55,472 bases of DNA from Rhodospirillales bacterium (GCA_016215555.1 JACRJC010000008.1:1-55472); one strand, 5' to 3'. Shown: positions 1-8,682, counted from the first letter of the stretch. Made by a program: numbers and translations. Notes: generated by a model not told the origin, from the sequence alone.

Positions 1-43
1 AGACATTCTTGGCAATGTCTAAGCCAATGGTGCTAATCTGCAT
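1..43 (-). CDS. IS110-family transposase, N-terminal fragment running off the left edge
   Basis: Read on the minus strand from the ATG at 43-41, the sequence encodes MQISTIGLDIAKNV. This is the characteristic start of IS110/IS1111-family DEDD transposases, where the first Asp of the RuvC-like catalytic domain lies in the GLDIAKN motif. Only 14 residues are inside the window, so the element's integrity cannot be judged. The DNA upstream of the ATG is short before a REP-like palindrome (162) and the next gene. This fits an IS1111-type element with little non-coding DNA on the transposase-proximal side, which is an inference. Confidence 0.75.
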   Translation of the reverse strand, partial: MQISTIGLDIAKNV

Positions 44-46
44 GAC

Positions 47-121
47 GGACGGCCCCCTCTGTTGTGGCGTTGCGATACGACCACGTTATGGCACTTTGAT
101 GCCGTTGAGCAGGGGCCGTCC
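47..121. repeat. Inverted repeat upstream of the IS110-type transposase
   Basis: GGACGGCCCC at 47-56 is the perfect reverse complement of GGGGCCGTCC at 112-121, with 55 bases between. It lies immediately upstream of the transposase ATG. It may be part of the insertion-sequence end or a structured leader; its exact role is not resolved because the rest of the element is outside the window. Confidence 0.5.
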
Positions 122-161
122 ACACCATCAGGATGAGGCGTGGGAAGATCAATGAGTATTT

Positions 162-206
162 CCTCATCCTGAGGAAGCCGCGCAGCGGCTGTCTCGAAGG
201 ATGAGG
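162..206. repeat. REP-like palindromic repeat, copy 1
   Basis: A nested palindrome: the outer arms CCTCATCCT (162-170) and AGGATGAGG (198-206) pair, and the inner arms GCCGC and GCGGC pair around GCA. The family signature GTCTCGAAGG recurs in two more copies at 22564 and 22636. Such elements are widespread between genes of Alphaproteobacteria. This copy lies between the insertion sequence and the 3' end of the response-regulator gene. Confidence 0.75.
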
Positions 207-235
207 TTGGAATGGAATGGGTATCCATCGAACGT

Positions 236-1534
236 TTAGGCGTTCTTCTCGCCCTCATAACGCTTCAGCTTGCGCCAGAGCGAGGCGCGGTCGATGCCCA
301 GCACCTTGGCGGCCAGGGTCTGGTTGCCGCCCACTTCCTCCAGCACCCACATGATATATTCGCGCTCGCGCTCTTCCAGCGTCTGCAGGCGGTTGCTGCG
401 GGCCTCGCGGTTGGCGTGGCGCACGCTGGGCGGCAGATGCCGAGGCTCGACGACATCGGCGTCGCAGACCGCCACGGCGCCCCGGATCACCGTATCCAAC
501 TCGCGCACATTGCCGGGATAGTCATAGGCCGAAAGAAGTTCCAAGGCGTCATCGGACAGGCGCAAGGGCGAGCGCTGGCTTTCGGCGCAGGCCTTGTTCA
601 GAAAATGCATGGCCAGCAGCGGAATGTCCTCGGTGCGCAAGGCCAGGGGCGGCAGGGTCAGCGTGACCACGCGCAGCATGAGGTGAAGATCCTGGCGGAA
701 TCCGCCCTCGCGCACCAGGGCGTCGAGATCGGCCTGGGTACTGACCAACAGCCTTGGTTTCAGTGCCGAGGCCTCGTCGCCGCCCGGTTGGTCGAGGGCC
801 ATGGCCAGACGGGCCTGCAGGCTGGCCGGCAGCATTTCGATTTCCTCAAGCAGCAGCGTGCCGCTTTTGGGGGCCTCGGGGCCGAACAGCATGGCTTCCA
901 GAGCCGTATTGTCATGGGCGCTGCAGCGCAGGATCTGGAACGGCGCTTCGGGCTGGCGGCCCAGTTGATGCAGCGTGCGGGCCAGGGCTCGCCGGCCCGT
1001 GCCCTGTTCGCCGACGATCAGCACCGGGCAATCGAGCTTGGCCACCTGTTTGGCCGTCGCCAGCACCCGCTGCAGGGCCGGGGTGCGGGTCAGGAAGGCT
1101 TCCTCGCCGGTCTTGGTTTCGCTCATGGCGGCCAGGGTCTGGCGGCGCCGGACGCGGTCCAGCGCCTCGGCCACGACGCGGCGCACCTCGTCCAAGCGAT
1201 AGGGTTTGGCGACGTAGCTGAAGGCGCCCTCGCGCATGGCCTCGACGGCGGTATCGACGGTGGCGAATCCGGTGATCATGATGACTTCGGTCGAAGGCGA
1301 CAATTCGCGGCAGGATTTCAGCACCTGCATGCCGTCGATGCGCTCCATGCGCAGATCGGTCAGCACGAGGTCGTAATTTTCCTTGGACAGCTTGTTGAGG
1401 GCGGCCTGTCCGGTTTGCACGCAAGTCACGTCATAGCCTTCCTTGCGCAGCACATGCTCAAGGTTCTTCAGCGCAACCTTCTCGTCATCGACAATCAGCA
1501 ACCGGCCCAGTTCCGCCATTCCGTCACCTGTCAT
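236..1534 (-). CDS. NtrC-like response regulator with degenerate AAA+ domain, no GAFTGA loop
   Basis: 432 residues. A receiver domain spans about 10-125, with phospho-acceptor D60 in LVLTDLRM and K110 in YVAKPYR. An AAA+ domain spans about 145-370 and a Fis-type helix-turn-helix lies at the C-terminus (NQTLAAKVLGIDRASLWRKL). The Walker A is altered (GEQGTGRR, with the catalytic Lys replaced by Arg), and Walker B reads LLLEE instead of LFLDE. The stretch from LFGPEAPKSG straight to TLLLEEIE omits the GAFTGA loop that contacts sigma-54. It therefore probably does not open sigma-54 promoters and may act as a DNA-binding switch or a repressor. The ATGA overlap with the upstream kinase gene shows translational coupling. 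An alternative start is the ATG at 1519 (MAELGRLL). Confidence 0.88.
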   Translation of the reverse strand: MTGDGMAELGRLLIVDDEKVALKNLEHVLRKEGYDVTCVQTGQAALNKLSKENYDLVLTDLRMERIDGMQVLKSCRELSPSTEVIMITGFATVDTAVEAMREGAFSYVAKPYRLDEVRRVVAEALDRVRRRQTLAAMSETKTGEEAFLTRTPALQRVLATAKQVAKLDCPVLIVGEQGTGRRALARTLHQLGRQPEAPFQILRCSAHDNTALEAMLFGPEAPKSGTLLLEEIEMLPASLQARLAMALDQPGGDEASALKPRLLVSTQADLDALVREGGFRQDLHLMLRVVTLTLPPLALRTEDIPLLAMHFLNKACAESQRSPLRLSDDALELLSAYDYPGNVRELDTVIRGAVAVCDADVVEPRHLPPSVRHANREARSNRLQTLEEREREYIMWVLEEVGGNQTLAAKVLGIDRASLWRKLKRYEGEKNA

Positions 1535-2931
1535 TCCGGATCGTTAGTGTTGTCATCAAGCGGCAAACGGATCAAGAACTCTGTGCCCTTGCCGGGGGCC
1601 GACGAGACGCCGAGCTTGCCGCCATGCTTCTTGACGATGTCATGGACGATGAACAGGCCCAGGCCCGATCCCTTGCCGACTTCTTTGGTGGTGAAGAAGG
1701 GATCGAAGATATGGGGCAGGGCATCGGCCGCAATGCCGGCCCCGTCATCCGCGACGGCAATGACGGCCATGCCACCTTCCGATTTGGCGCTCAAATGGAC
1801 ATGGCCCGACGTTCCGCTGGCCTCGGCGGCGTTCTTCAAGAGGTTGATGAGAACCTGCTGCAGGCGCTGGCGGTCGGCGGGCAGATGCAGGTCTTCTGGA
1901 ATATCGATGTCGATACTGACTCCGGCGGGCATCTGGCCGCGCACGAAGGCCAGTGTTTCCTGGGCCAGCGGCAGCAGGGCCACGCTTTCCATCATGAATT
2001 TCTGATGGCGGCTGAAATCCAGCAGCGAGGCGACGATGCGTTGCGCACGCTGGGTCTGCTCGTCCATTTGGGTCAGATGTTCGGCCAGAAAATCTGGATC
2101 GACCGCAGGGCCTTCCTCGAGCAGGATCTGGCAGGAGGTGGAAATATTGGACAAGGGGTTGTTGAGCTCATGGGCGACCCCCGACAGCATGACGCCCAGC
2201 GAGGCCAGCTTTTCCGAAACCAGCATCTGCTGGCCGCGCAGTTCCAACTCGCCCAGCACGCGGTTGAAGGCCTCGGTCAGGGACCGGATTTCGGCGTCCT
2301 GGGAAGGAAGATCGATCCGTTTCAGGCTTTCGCCCGCCGCCACGTCCTCCATGCGCCGCTGCATCTGGCGCAAGGGTCTGGTCACGCCCAGGGAAACCAG
2401 GGTGCCGGAAATCAGGATCAGGGCCAGGCCGCCGGTCACGACACCGATCAGGACGAGGCGGTGCATGCGCATGGCCCGGTGCAGATCGTTGCGCCGCCAG
2501 GCTGCCAGATCATAGGCCGCCTCGGTCATGTCGCGTCCGCTCAGGCGCAAGGCGTTTTCGCTGTCCGGCGTTGGGGAATTGACGTAATCTTGAAATTTCT
2601 GGCGATAGTTTTTCAAATCTGCGGCCAGTTTCCGGCCCATCTCGGGGGCGTCGATGATGGCCAGGATATCGGCGTTTTTTTCAAGGATGTCGCCGGCTTG
2701 AATGACATAGCCGCTGTTCTGGGCCAGATCGCCGGCATCCTGATACAGGATGTAGTTTTTCTCGAAGCGCCTGGCTTCCATGACGGCATCGACCAAGCTG
2801 GACAGCGATTCCTCGATGGCCAGGCCGCGCTCGAGGCGCAGCAGTTCATATACCGTCACCAACGACAGGGTGACGACGAACAGGCCGACGACGAGATAAC
2901 CGAAAATGATTTTTCTACGCAGGGACGTCAT
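1531..2931 (-). CDS. Membrane sensor histidine kinase
   Basis: 466 residues. A first membrane segment lies at about 9-30, then a helical periplasmic sensor region (about 35-155). A second membrane segment (about 159-181) is followed by a HAMP linker (to about 235). The HisKA domain has H254 in GVAHELNNPLSN. The HATPase domain has an N box (INLLKNAAEAS), G1 (DDGAGIAADAL) and G2 (GKGSGLGLFIV). All catalytic boxes look intact. The NtrB-like H box matches its NtrC-like partner, which starts inside this gene's stop codon, so the two form one operon and almost certainly one phosphorelay. The start at MTSLRRK places two basic residues directly before the first membrane helix. The signal sensed cannot be told from sequence. 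Confidence 0.9.
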   Translation of the reverse strand: MTSLRRKIIFGYLVVGLFVVTLSLVTVYELLRLERGLAIEESLSSLVDAVMEARRFEKNYILYQDAGDLAQNSGYVIQAGDILEKNADILAIIDAPEMGRKLAADLKNYRQKFQDYVNSPTPDSENALRLSGRDMTEAAYDLAAWRRNDLHRAMRMHRLVLIGVVTGGLALILISGTLVSLGVTRPLRQMQRRMEDVAAGESLKRIDLPSQDAEIRSLTEAFNRVLGELELRGQQMLVSEKLASLGVMLSGVAHELNNPLSNISTSCQILLEEGPAVDPDFLAEHLTQMDEQTQRAQRIVASLLDFSRHQKFMMESVALLPLAQETLAFVRGQMPAGVSIDIDIPEDLHLPADRQRLQQVLINLLKNAAEASGTSGHVHLSAKSEGGMAVIAVADDGAGIAADALPHIFDPFFTTKEVGKGSGLGLFIVHDIVKKHGGKLGVSSAPGKGTEFLIRLPLDDNTNDPE

Positions 2932-2963
2932 GGCGCCACTGTGCCATGGCGAAAGGGCGTTTT

Positions 2964-3806
2964 CTACGCTTTTACCACCAGAACCGGGCAGGCGGCCTTG
3001 CCGATGACGCGCTCGGAAACGCTGCCCACCAGCACCTTGTCGAAACCGGTGCGTCCATGCGATCCGGTCACGATCAGGCCGGCGCCGCATTTCTGGGCCG
3101 TCTCCAAGATCACCTGATCGGGTTCGCCGGTGATCGCCTCGCCCACGGCGTCGATGCCCTGGCTTAGCAGATGGGCGACGATGCGCGCCATCGCCGCCTT
3201 GCCTTCCTGCTGGCGCTTTTCGTTGTGGCTGGGCACCAGGGCCGTGACCACGGTGACGGCGGTCGGGCAGCATCTGGCGATCATGCCGGCGCTGACGGCG
3301 GCGGCGTCGCCAAAACGCGAGCCGTCGGTGGCCAGCAGGATGCGCCCCGTCCACATCTGGGCCGCCTGCGGGGCCACCAGCACGCTGCATGGCCCTTTGC
3401 CGATAACCTTGACCACGGCGTCGCCGACCATCAGTCGGGCCAGGCCGCGCTTGCCGCGCCGGCCCATGATGACCAGATCGGCATTGATTTTTCTGGCCGC
3501 TTCGACGATCTCGCGCGCCGGCTCGTCGCCCCGGCACAGCATCGGCTGACAGTCCAGTCCCGCCTCCCGGGCCTTGGCGGCCAAACCGTCCAGATGCTGG
3601 CCGGCTTCGACTTCCTTCTTGGCCACCAGCGCCGGAGCCAGGGCTTCGTATTCCGGATTGGTGAGGACCATGGTCATCACCGTCAGCCGGGCCTTGGCCT
3701 TGACGCCCAAGTCTATGCCCAGCCGGATGGCGCCATCGCTGAAATTCGAGCCGTCGCTGGCGACCAGGATACGGTCGAAACGGGCCAGGGGATCAAGCGA
3801 CGACAT
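2964..3806 (-). CDS. Universal stress protein with two tandem UspA domains
   Basis: 280 residues made of two Usp folds. The first (about 9-145) starts DRILVASDGSNFSDGA. The second (about 150-280) starts GRILLATDGSRFGDAA. Both keep the nucleotide-binding glycine loop of ATP-binding Usp proteins (GRRGKRGLARLMVGDAV and GSHGRTGFDKVLVGSVS). Tandem Usp proteins are cytoplasmic stress and redox-related proteins. The gene lies 32 bp upstream of the kinase gene on the same strand and just downstream of the membrane-protein/exporter pair, so it probably belongs to the same transcription unit. Confidence 0.9.
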   Translation of the reverse strand: MSSLDPLARFDRILVASDGSNFSDGAIRLGIDLGVKAKARLTVMTMVLTNPEYEALAPALVAKKEVEAGQHLDGLAAKAREAGLDCQPMLCRGDEPAREIVEAARKINADLVIMGRRGKRGLARLMVGDAVVKVIGKGPCSVLVAPQAAQMWTGRILLATDGSRFGDAAAVSAGMIARCCPTAVTVVTALVPSHNEKRQQEGKAAMARIVAHLLSQGIDAVGEAITGEPDQVILETAQKCGAGLIVTGSHGRTGFDKVLVGSVSERVIGKAACPVLVVKA

Positions 3807-3818
3807 GGCGATTTCCTT

Positions 3819-4286
3819 TTAGTGGCCGGCGGACAGGATGCCGGAAGCGCCCAGGATCAAGACCACCGTTTCCAACAGCAGAATGGCCGAGAACAGGAAT
3901 TCCCGGTTGCGGAAAGGAATCGGCAGAATGCGAAAATAGCACAGGATGGTGACGCCGGACAGAAAGGCGATGCCGATGAAATTCATGAAATCGCCGCGCC
4001 CGATCAAGCCCAGCCAGCTCCAGCCGGTGCCGAGCCCGGTGGCGGCCAGATATTGGCCCACCGGCATCGACCAGTATTTCGGCAAATCCTCCAAGGGCAC
4101 GACCGGCGTGGCCAGGCCAAGGACGTAAATGGCGAAGGTGACGACCAACAGCGCCATGCCGGCCTTCATGCCGATATCCAGTAGCTTGGCGTAGACGATC
4201 TGTTCTTCGGAAACCGCGGGCGGCTTGGGGGCCGAAACGGTTTCGGTCAACGTGATCGCGGCGGTCTGAGGCAGGGTCATGTCCAT
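3819..4286 (-). CDS. Small inner-membrane protein partnered with TauE/SafE exporter
   Basis: 155 residues, with a hydrophilic N-terminus of about 38 residues. Hydrophobic segments follow at about 43-61, 78-95, 100-118 and 128-150, suggesting three or four membrane spans. I do not recognise it with certainty; it resembles the DUF1634-type proteins often encoded beside TSUP-family exporters. It lies 18 bp downstream of such an exporter and 12 bp upstream of the Usp gene, which argues for a joint role. A good ribosome-binding stretch (GGAAGG) precedes the ATG. No catalytic motif is visible. Confidence 0.8.
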   Translation of the reverse strand: MDMTLPQTAAITLTETVSAPKPPAVSEEQIVYAKLLDIGMKAGMALLVVTFAIYVLGLATPVVPLEDLPKYWSMPVGQYLAATGLGTGWSWLGLIGRGDFMNFIGIAFLSGVTILCYFRILPIPFRNREFLFSAILLLETVVLILGASGILSAGH

Positions 4287-4304
4287 GGCGTCATTCCTTC
4301 CTTC

Positions 4305-5309
4305 TTAGATGCCAAGTCCTTTAAGCAGGGCGCGGCTGCCGGCCAGCAGCAGCATGACGATCACCACCTTGCGGACCAGCGAGGCGTTGGCGCGCTTGAG
4401 CAGGCGCACGCCGATCAGCGAGCCCAGCATGATGCCGATGATCGAGGGCACGGCGATGATGGCCAGCACGGCGCCCTGGTTCAGATAGACCCAGGCGGCG
4501 GCGGTATCGACGATGGAGAGCATGAATTTGCTGGTCGCCACCGACACTTTCAGCGGCGCCCCCATCAGCAGATTCAACACCGGCACATTGGCCCAGCCGG
4601 CGCCCAGTCCGAACATGCCGGCCATCATGCCGATGACGACGAACATGGCCAGCCCCTGCGGCGTGCGGTGGACTTTCCAATCGACGCTTTTGCCGGAATA
4701 GGCATCGTTGAAGACGCCGTTCATCTTCAGCGCCGCCGACAGATTGTCGGCCTTGCCGACCTCGGGATATTCCGATTTCTTGGCAAAGAACATCAGAACG
4801 ACGATGCCCAGGATGGTGGTGCCCAGCGCCAGTTGCACGACATTGGTGGGCAGGGCCAGGCCGATCATGGCGCCCGCGATGGCGGAAATCGAGGCCAGCA
4901 GGGCCAGGGGGGCGGCCAGGCGCAGGCTGGCCATGCCGGAACTGAGCAGGCCGGGTCCGGCGGCCAGGGCGCCCGCCAGCGCCACCAGCAGACCGGCGCC
5001 GCGCACGAAATCGAGATGAAAGGGAAAGAAGCCGCCGACGATGGGGACGAACAGCACGCCGCCGCCGACGCCGCCCAACACCGCCACGATGCCCAAGCCA
5101 AAGGAAACGACGAAAAGAGCGACGGCCCAGCCCCACCAGGGCAGGCCCTCGGGCGATGTCGCCTCGGTCGGCAAATCGGCGGCCTGAGCCAGTCCGCCTG
5201 CCAAAAGGGTCAGCACAAGGATGGAAAGGGAAGCGAGACGGGCCAGCCGGTGCAGGGTCAAGACGGGAATCCTCAAGGCTTCAGCAACAAGCGTTAATTT
5301 AGCTGTCAC
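4305..5309 (-). CDS. TauE/SafE (TSUP) family sulfite/organosulfur exporter
   Basis: 334 residues. An N-terminal hydrophobic segment ending QAADLP could be a signal or a first helix. It is followed by the paired four-helix repeats of the TSUP family, with the glycine-rich signatures GVGGGVLFVPI (first half) and GMFGLGAGWANVPVLNLLMGAPLKVSVATSK (second half, cut short here as a family pattern). Members export sulfite, sulfonates or related sulfur compounds across the inner membrane; the substrate is not evident here. The upstream region contains two strong palindromes (5342-5360 and 5378-5396) that may control the operon. Confidence 0.87.
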   Translation of the reverse strand: MTAKLTLVAEALRIPVLTLHRLARLASLSILVLTLLAGGLAQAADLPTEATSPEGLPWWGWAVALFVVSFGLGIVAVLGGVGGGVLFVPIVGGFFPFHLDFVRGAGLLVALAGALAAGPGLLSSGMASLRLAAPLALLASISAIAGAMIGLALPTNVVQLALGTTILGIVVLMFFAKKSEYPEVGKADNLSAALKMNGVFNDAYSGKSVDWKVHRTPQGLAMFVVIGMMAGMFGLGAGWANVPVLNLLMGAPLKVSVATSKFMLSIVDTAAAWVYLNQGAVLAIIAVPSIIGIMLGSLIGVRLLKRANASLVRKVVIVMLLLAGSRALLKGLGI

Positions 5310-5341
5310 TGATATGCCTGCTTTTCCCCAGCGTCAATAAA

Positions 5342-5396
5342 AATGTTGCAAAATACAACATCTATGGCCGGCAGTCATTATTGCGAAACGCAATAA
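5342..5396. promoter_or_regulatory. Two palindromes upstream of the TSUP exporter operon
   Basis: ATGTTG and CAACAT flank seven bases at 5342-5360. TTATTGCG and CGCAATAA flank AAA at 5378-5396, a perfect 8-bp inverted repeat. They lie in the AT-rich gap between the exporter start (5309) and the 3' end of the dehydrogenase gene. Position and symmetry suggest operators for a dimeric regulator. The second could also act as a short hairpin terminator for neither strand in particular, as it lacks a T tract. The regulator is unknown. Confidence 0.5.
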
Positions 5397-5429
5397 AACT
5401 TCTAATGTGCTGAAATATATGGATACATT

Positions 5430-6386
5430 TTAAAGCCCGTTGGGAGCGGTTCCCCCACTCAGCACGGCTTGGATATTGTCGAGCGCCATCATCCCCATGG
5501 CATGGCGGGTTTCCAGGGTTGCGCTGCCCAGATGCGGCAACAGGAAACAGTTGGGCAGATCCTTGTAGCCGGGATGGACCCTGGGCTCGTTCTCGTAGAC
5601 GTCCAAGCCGGCGGCTGCGATGCGCCCGCTTTTCAGGGCGGCGATCAGCGCCTCGTCATCAACCAGAGCGCCGCGGCCTGTATTGACGACGATGGCGCCT
5701 TGTTTCATCAGGCCGATGCGTTTCTCGTTCAGGAAATGATGGGTCTCGGGCGAAGCCGGGGCGTTCAGGGACAGAATGTCGATCTGGGGCAGCATGGCTT
5801 CAGGGTCTTGGTGATAGACGGCGCCCTGTTCCAGCTCGGCGGTCAGCCGCTTGCGGTTGGAATAATGGATGGTCAGGCCGAAGGGACGCGCCCTGGCCGC
5901 CACCGCCTGGCCGATGCGCCCCATGCCCAGGATGCCGAGGGTTTTGCCGCTTAGCTGGCGGCCCAGCAATTGCGTGGGCGTCCAGCCGGTCCAGGCGTTC
6001 TCGCGCATCATCTTCTCGCCCTCATAGGCGCGGCGCGAGGCCCCCAAAATCAGCAAAAGGGCGATTTCAGCGGTGGCGTCGGTCAGCACGCCCGGCGTAT
6101 GCGACACCGCGATGCCCTTATTTCTGGCCGCCGACAGATCGATATGGTCGTAGCCGACCGAGAAGGTGGCGATAATTTTTACCGAGGCCGGCAGGGCGTC
6201 GATCAGCGCCTTGTCGATGCGTTCGGTCGGCGTCACCAGCAAGGCATCGGCGTTCTGGGCCAGTTTCAGCAATTCGTCTTGCGGCATCGGGCCATCGATG
6301 GCGGGCAGGACAGCGTCGAATTCGCTTTGGATTCTGGCTTCGACCGATTCGGGCAAGCGGCGGGTGACGATCAGTCTTGGTTTCAT
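5430..6386 (-). CDS. D-2-hydroxyacid dehydrogenase (glyoxylate/hydroxypyruvate reductase type)
   Basis: 318 residues, the normal length for the family. The NAD(P)-binding motif is GILGMGRIGQAVAARA (about 150-165). The SNRKR stretch after the second beta strand favours NADP(H). Catalytic residues are present: Arg in NTGRGALVDD, Glu in YENEPRVHP, and His in LLPHLGSATLETR. It probably reduces glyoxylate or hydroxypyruvate in the cytoplasm. The start overlaps the end of the MFS gene by 4 bp (ATGA), so the two are co-translated. The transporter may import the related hydroxyacid; that is inference. Confidence 0.9.
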   Translation of the reverse strand: MKPRLIVTRRLPESVEARIQSEFDAVLPAIDGPMPQDELLKLAQNADALLVTPTERIDKALIDALPASVKIIATFSVGYDHIDLSAARNKGIAVSHTPGVLTDATAEIALLLILGASRRAYEGEKMMRENAWTGWTPTQLLGRQLSGKTLGILGMGRIGQAVAARARPFGLTIHYSNRKRLTAELEQGAVYHQDPEAMLPQIDILSLNAPASPETHHFLNEKRIGLMKQGAIVVNTGRGALVDDEALIAALKSGRIAAAGLDVYENEPRVHPGYKDLPNCFLLPHLGSATLETRHAMGMMALDNIQAVLSGGTAPNGL

Positions 6387-7624
6387 AAGCCAAGCCTTTT
6401 GCGCGAGATGAAGAACCAGACCATGCCGATCCCTTGCAGGGCCAGCATCAGGCCGAACGAGGCGCTAAAGGCGGCTTCGGGATAATGTCCGCCCGCGTCC
6501 GGCGTCCACAGGCCGATGACGGCGCCCATGCCCCATTGCCCGGCGAAAGAGGCGGCGAAGACCAGCAGATTGAAGCTGGTCGAGACGCGCCCGGACAGAT
6601 GAACCGGGAAAAGCTGGGCTAGATTGGCATAGTTGAGGGCGCTGGCGGTGCCCAGAAGGCCGAACAGGAAGCATAGGGGCAGGGTGGCGGTGGTGGCGCC
6701 CAGCACGAAGGCCAGTTGCGCCAGCATGTACAAAATCATGCCGGCGAAGGCGACCTCGATCGGGCGGATCGAAAAACGGCGCAGATAGTCGGCCACGGCG
6801 CCGGTGGAGACGAAGCCCAGGGCCACGGCACCCGCCATCACGAACAGATGAAAGGCGGCATCGTCTCTGGAAAGCTGGGCGACGTCGCGCAGCCAGGGCC
6901 CGGCCCACAGGCCTTGGATGCCCATGAAACTGGCCTGGGCGGCCGCCGAGGCCGGGGCGATGGACCAGAATTTCGGGCTTTTGAAGATGGCTTTCACGGC
7001 CCCGATCTGCTGATCCAGCGTCTCGTGGGGATGCGACGCCGCGTCTCGCTTCTTGTCGGGCATGACGAAGAAAATAACCGCCGCCGCCAGCAAGGTGGCG
7101 CCGGCCAGCAGCAAGAACAGGCTGCGCCAGCCCGTATGGTGCAACGCCCATTCGACGGGGCTGGTGGCGGCCAAAGCCCCCAGGCCGCCGCAGCCCAGCA
7201 ACAGGCCGTTGACCAGGGGCAGGCGCTCGTAGGGAAACCATTGGGTGAAGCCTTTCAGCGAGGCCATCAGGCAGGCGGCGACGCCAAAGCCGATCAGCCC
7301 GCGCCCCATGATCAGCATGTCCATGCCGGGCGACAGGGAAAAGACGGCGGCGCCCAGGGCGGCGATGAGCAGCAGCGCCGTTTCGACCCGTCTTGGCCCC
7401 AGACGGTCGAGCAGGATGCCCAGAGGCAATTGCGCCAGGCCGAAGGTCAGGAAATAGGTGCTGGTCAGAAGGCCGAGATCGGCCGGCGACAGCGCCAGTT
7501 CGCGCACCAGGTCGGGGGCGATGACGGCGTTGACCGAGCGGTAGAGATAGGAAAGGAAATAGCCTCCGGCGAAGGGGAGGAAGACGCGGGCGGCAAGCCC
7601 AAGGGATAGGGTAGGAAGCGACAT
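6383..7624 (-). CDS. MFS transporter
   Basis: 413 residues with about twelve hydrophobic segments and the MFS loop motif after helix 2 (LGILLDRLGPRRVETALL). A hydrophilic central loop around residues 185-205 (MPDKKRDAASHPHE) separates the two six-helix halves. Substrate is unknown. It overlaps the hydroxyacid dehydrogenase gene, so a carboxylate or hydroxyacid is a reasonable guess. A TetR-family gene lies just upstream on the same strand and could control it. Confidence 0.87.
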   Translation of the reverse strand: MSLPTLSLGLAARVFLPFAGGYFLSYLYRSVNAVIAPDLVRELALSPADLGLLTSTYFLTFGLAQLPLGILLDRLGPRRVETALLLIAALGAAVFSLSPGMDMLIMGRGLIGFGVAACLMASLKGFTQWFPYERLPLVNGLLLGCGGLGALAATSPVEWALHHTGWRSLFLLLAGATLLAAAVIFFVMPDKKRDAASHPHETLDQQIGAVKAIFKSPKFWSIAPASAAAQASFMGIQGLWAGPWLRDVAQLSRDDAAFHLFVMAGAVALGFVSTGAVADYLRRFSIRPIEVAFAGMILYMLAQLAFVLGATTATLPLCFLFGLLGTASALNYANLAQLFPVHLSGRVSTSFNLLVFAASFAGQWGMGAVIGLWTPDAGGHYPEAAFSASFGLMLALQGIGMVWFFISRKRLGL

Positions 7625-7721
7625 GGGCGCCCATTATGGACGCCCATGTGATTTGCAGACAAGAAAAGCTTGTCCCCCGACCCATGAGGGAAATTCATGG
7701 GAAGGGAGCTTTATTGCAGGT

Positions 7722-8429
7722 TCAGGCTTTGCCGTGAAACTTTTTGAACTGCTCGGGCGCCGTTTCCGAGAATTCGCCGATATGGCCGGCGATGGTTTTC
7801 TCGAGATCGTCGGTGACCGGCAGGCCATACACATGCTGGCGCACGGCGCGGTAGAAGAAGCGCGAATGCATGGTCCAGAAAGCCTCGATTTCAGCGGGCA
7901 TCATCGGCGCTTCGGCGATGCCGGGAAGACCTGCCTGATGGCGGATTTCCGCGCAGATGGGCAGCACGGCGCGTTGCAGAAGGTCGCTCAATCCCCTGGT
8001 GTTGAGATCCAGGCCCTTCAAGCCGGCAAATAGGAAAATACGAACGCTTTCATAGGTGTAGTAGGTGTCGTAGAACTGCCGGTAAAAGATGGTCAGGCGT
8101 TCTTTGAGCGAGCGCGAGCGATCCGAGATCAGTGAATCCCAGGCTGGGTTCCAGCGATTCAGATAGACTTCCTGATAAACGCGGTCGATCAGGCTGCTCT
8201 TGTCGGGAAAGTAGCGATAGAGCAAAGGCTGCGTGACGCCCAGGCGCTCGGCCAAAGCGCGCGTCTGTCCTTCGAACCCGACCTCGGCGAAGAAGCGGAT
8301 GGCTTCCTCGACGATCAGTTTCTCGCGTTCCTGGCGAGGAAGCCTTTTACGGATGGCAAGATCGGGATTATCCGCCACCAGCCGGATCGGCGGGCGGACG
8401 GGTGACATGGAAAGAGATTTTGCGAGCAT
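7722..8429 (-). CDS. TetR/AcrR-family transcriptional regulator
   Basis: 235 residues. The N-terminal helix-turn-helix is clear (RALAERLGVTQPLLYRYFPDKSSLIDRVY, given here as a family pattern). The C-terminal ligand-binding helices are divergent, as usual in this family. The start may instead be the Met at 8408 (MSPVRPP). Upstream, AT-rich DNA around 8450-8468 has a loose dyad (AAAC...GTTT) that could be its own operator. It probably controls itself and the transporter/dehydrogenase pair downstream. Confidence 0.85.
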   Translation of the reverse strand: MLAKSLSMSPVRPPIRLVADNPDLAIRKRLPRQEREKLIVEEAIRFFAEVGFEGQTRALAERLGVTQPLLYRYFPDKSSLIDRVYQEVYLNRWNPAWDSLISDRSRSLKERLTIFYRQFYDTYYTYESVRIFLFAGLKGLDLNTRGLSDLLQRAVLPICAEIRHQAGLPGIAEAPMMPAEIEAFWTMHSRFFYRAVRQHVYGLPVTDDLEKTIAGHIGEFSETAPEQFKKFHGKA

Positions 8430-8682
8430 CGTTGATCCCTCGTGATAAACACGTTGTTGAGTTTATTATAGCTAAATTGTAGTGTGAGAAATTGACCCCC
8501 GTCAAGCTGATTTAAAGGTCCATAATTTGAAATATATGTTTTTTCCCTTGGTTTTCTAAGAAATTCGTGCTGAGCGCGCCATTTTGTCATGACATAGTTT
8601 CAGCATAGTTTTGACTTGATAAGTAAATATAGAGAGATTTTGAAGACTGACGCGATGACAATTTAGCGCTATCTTCAGGGGC

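Noticed and set aside
212..3117. Long plus-strand frames opposite the regulator and kinase genes
   Set aside because: Same codon-bias shadow effect; low-complexity composition and no domain, while the minus strand carries a coherent two-component operon.
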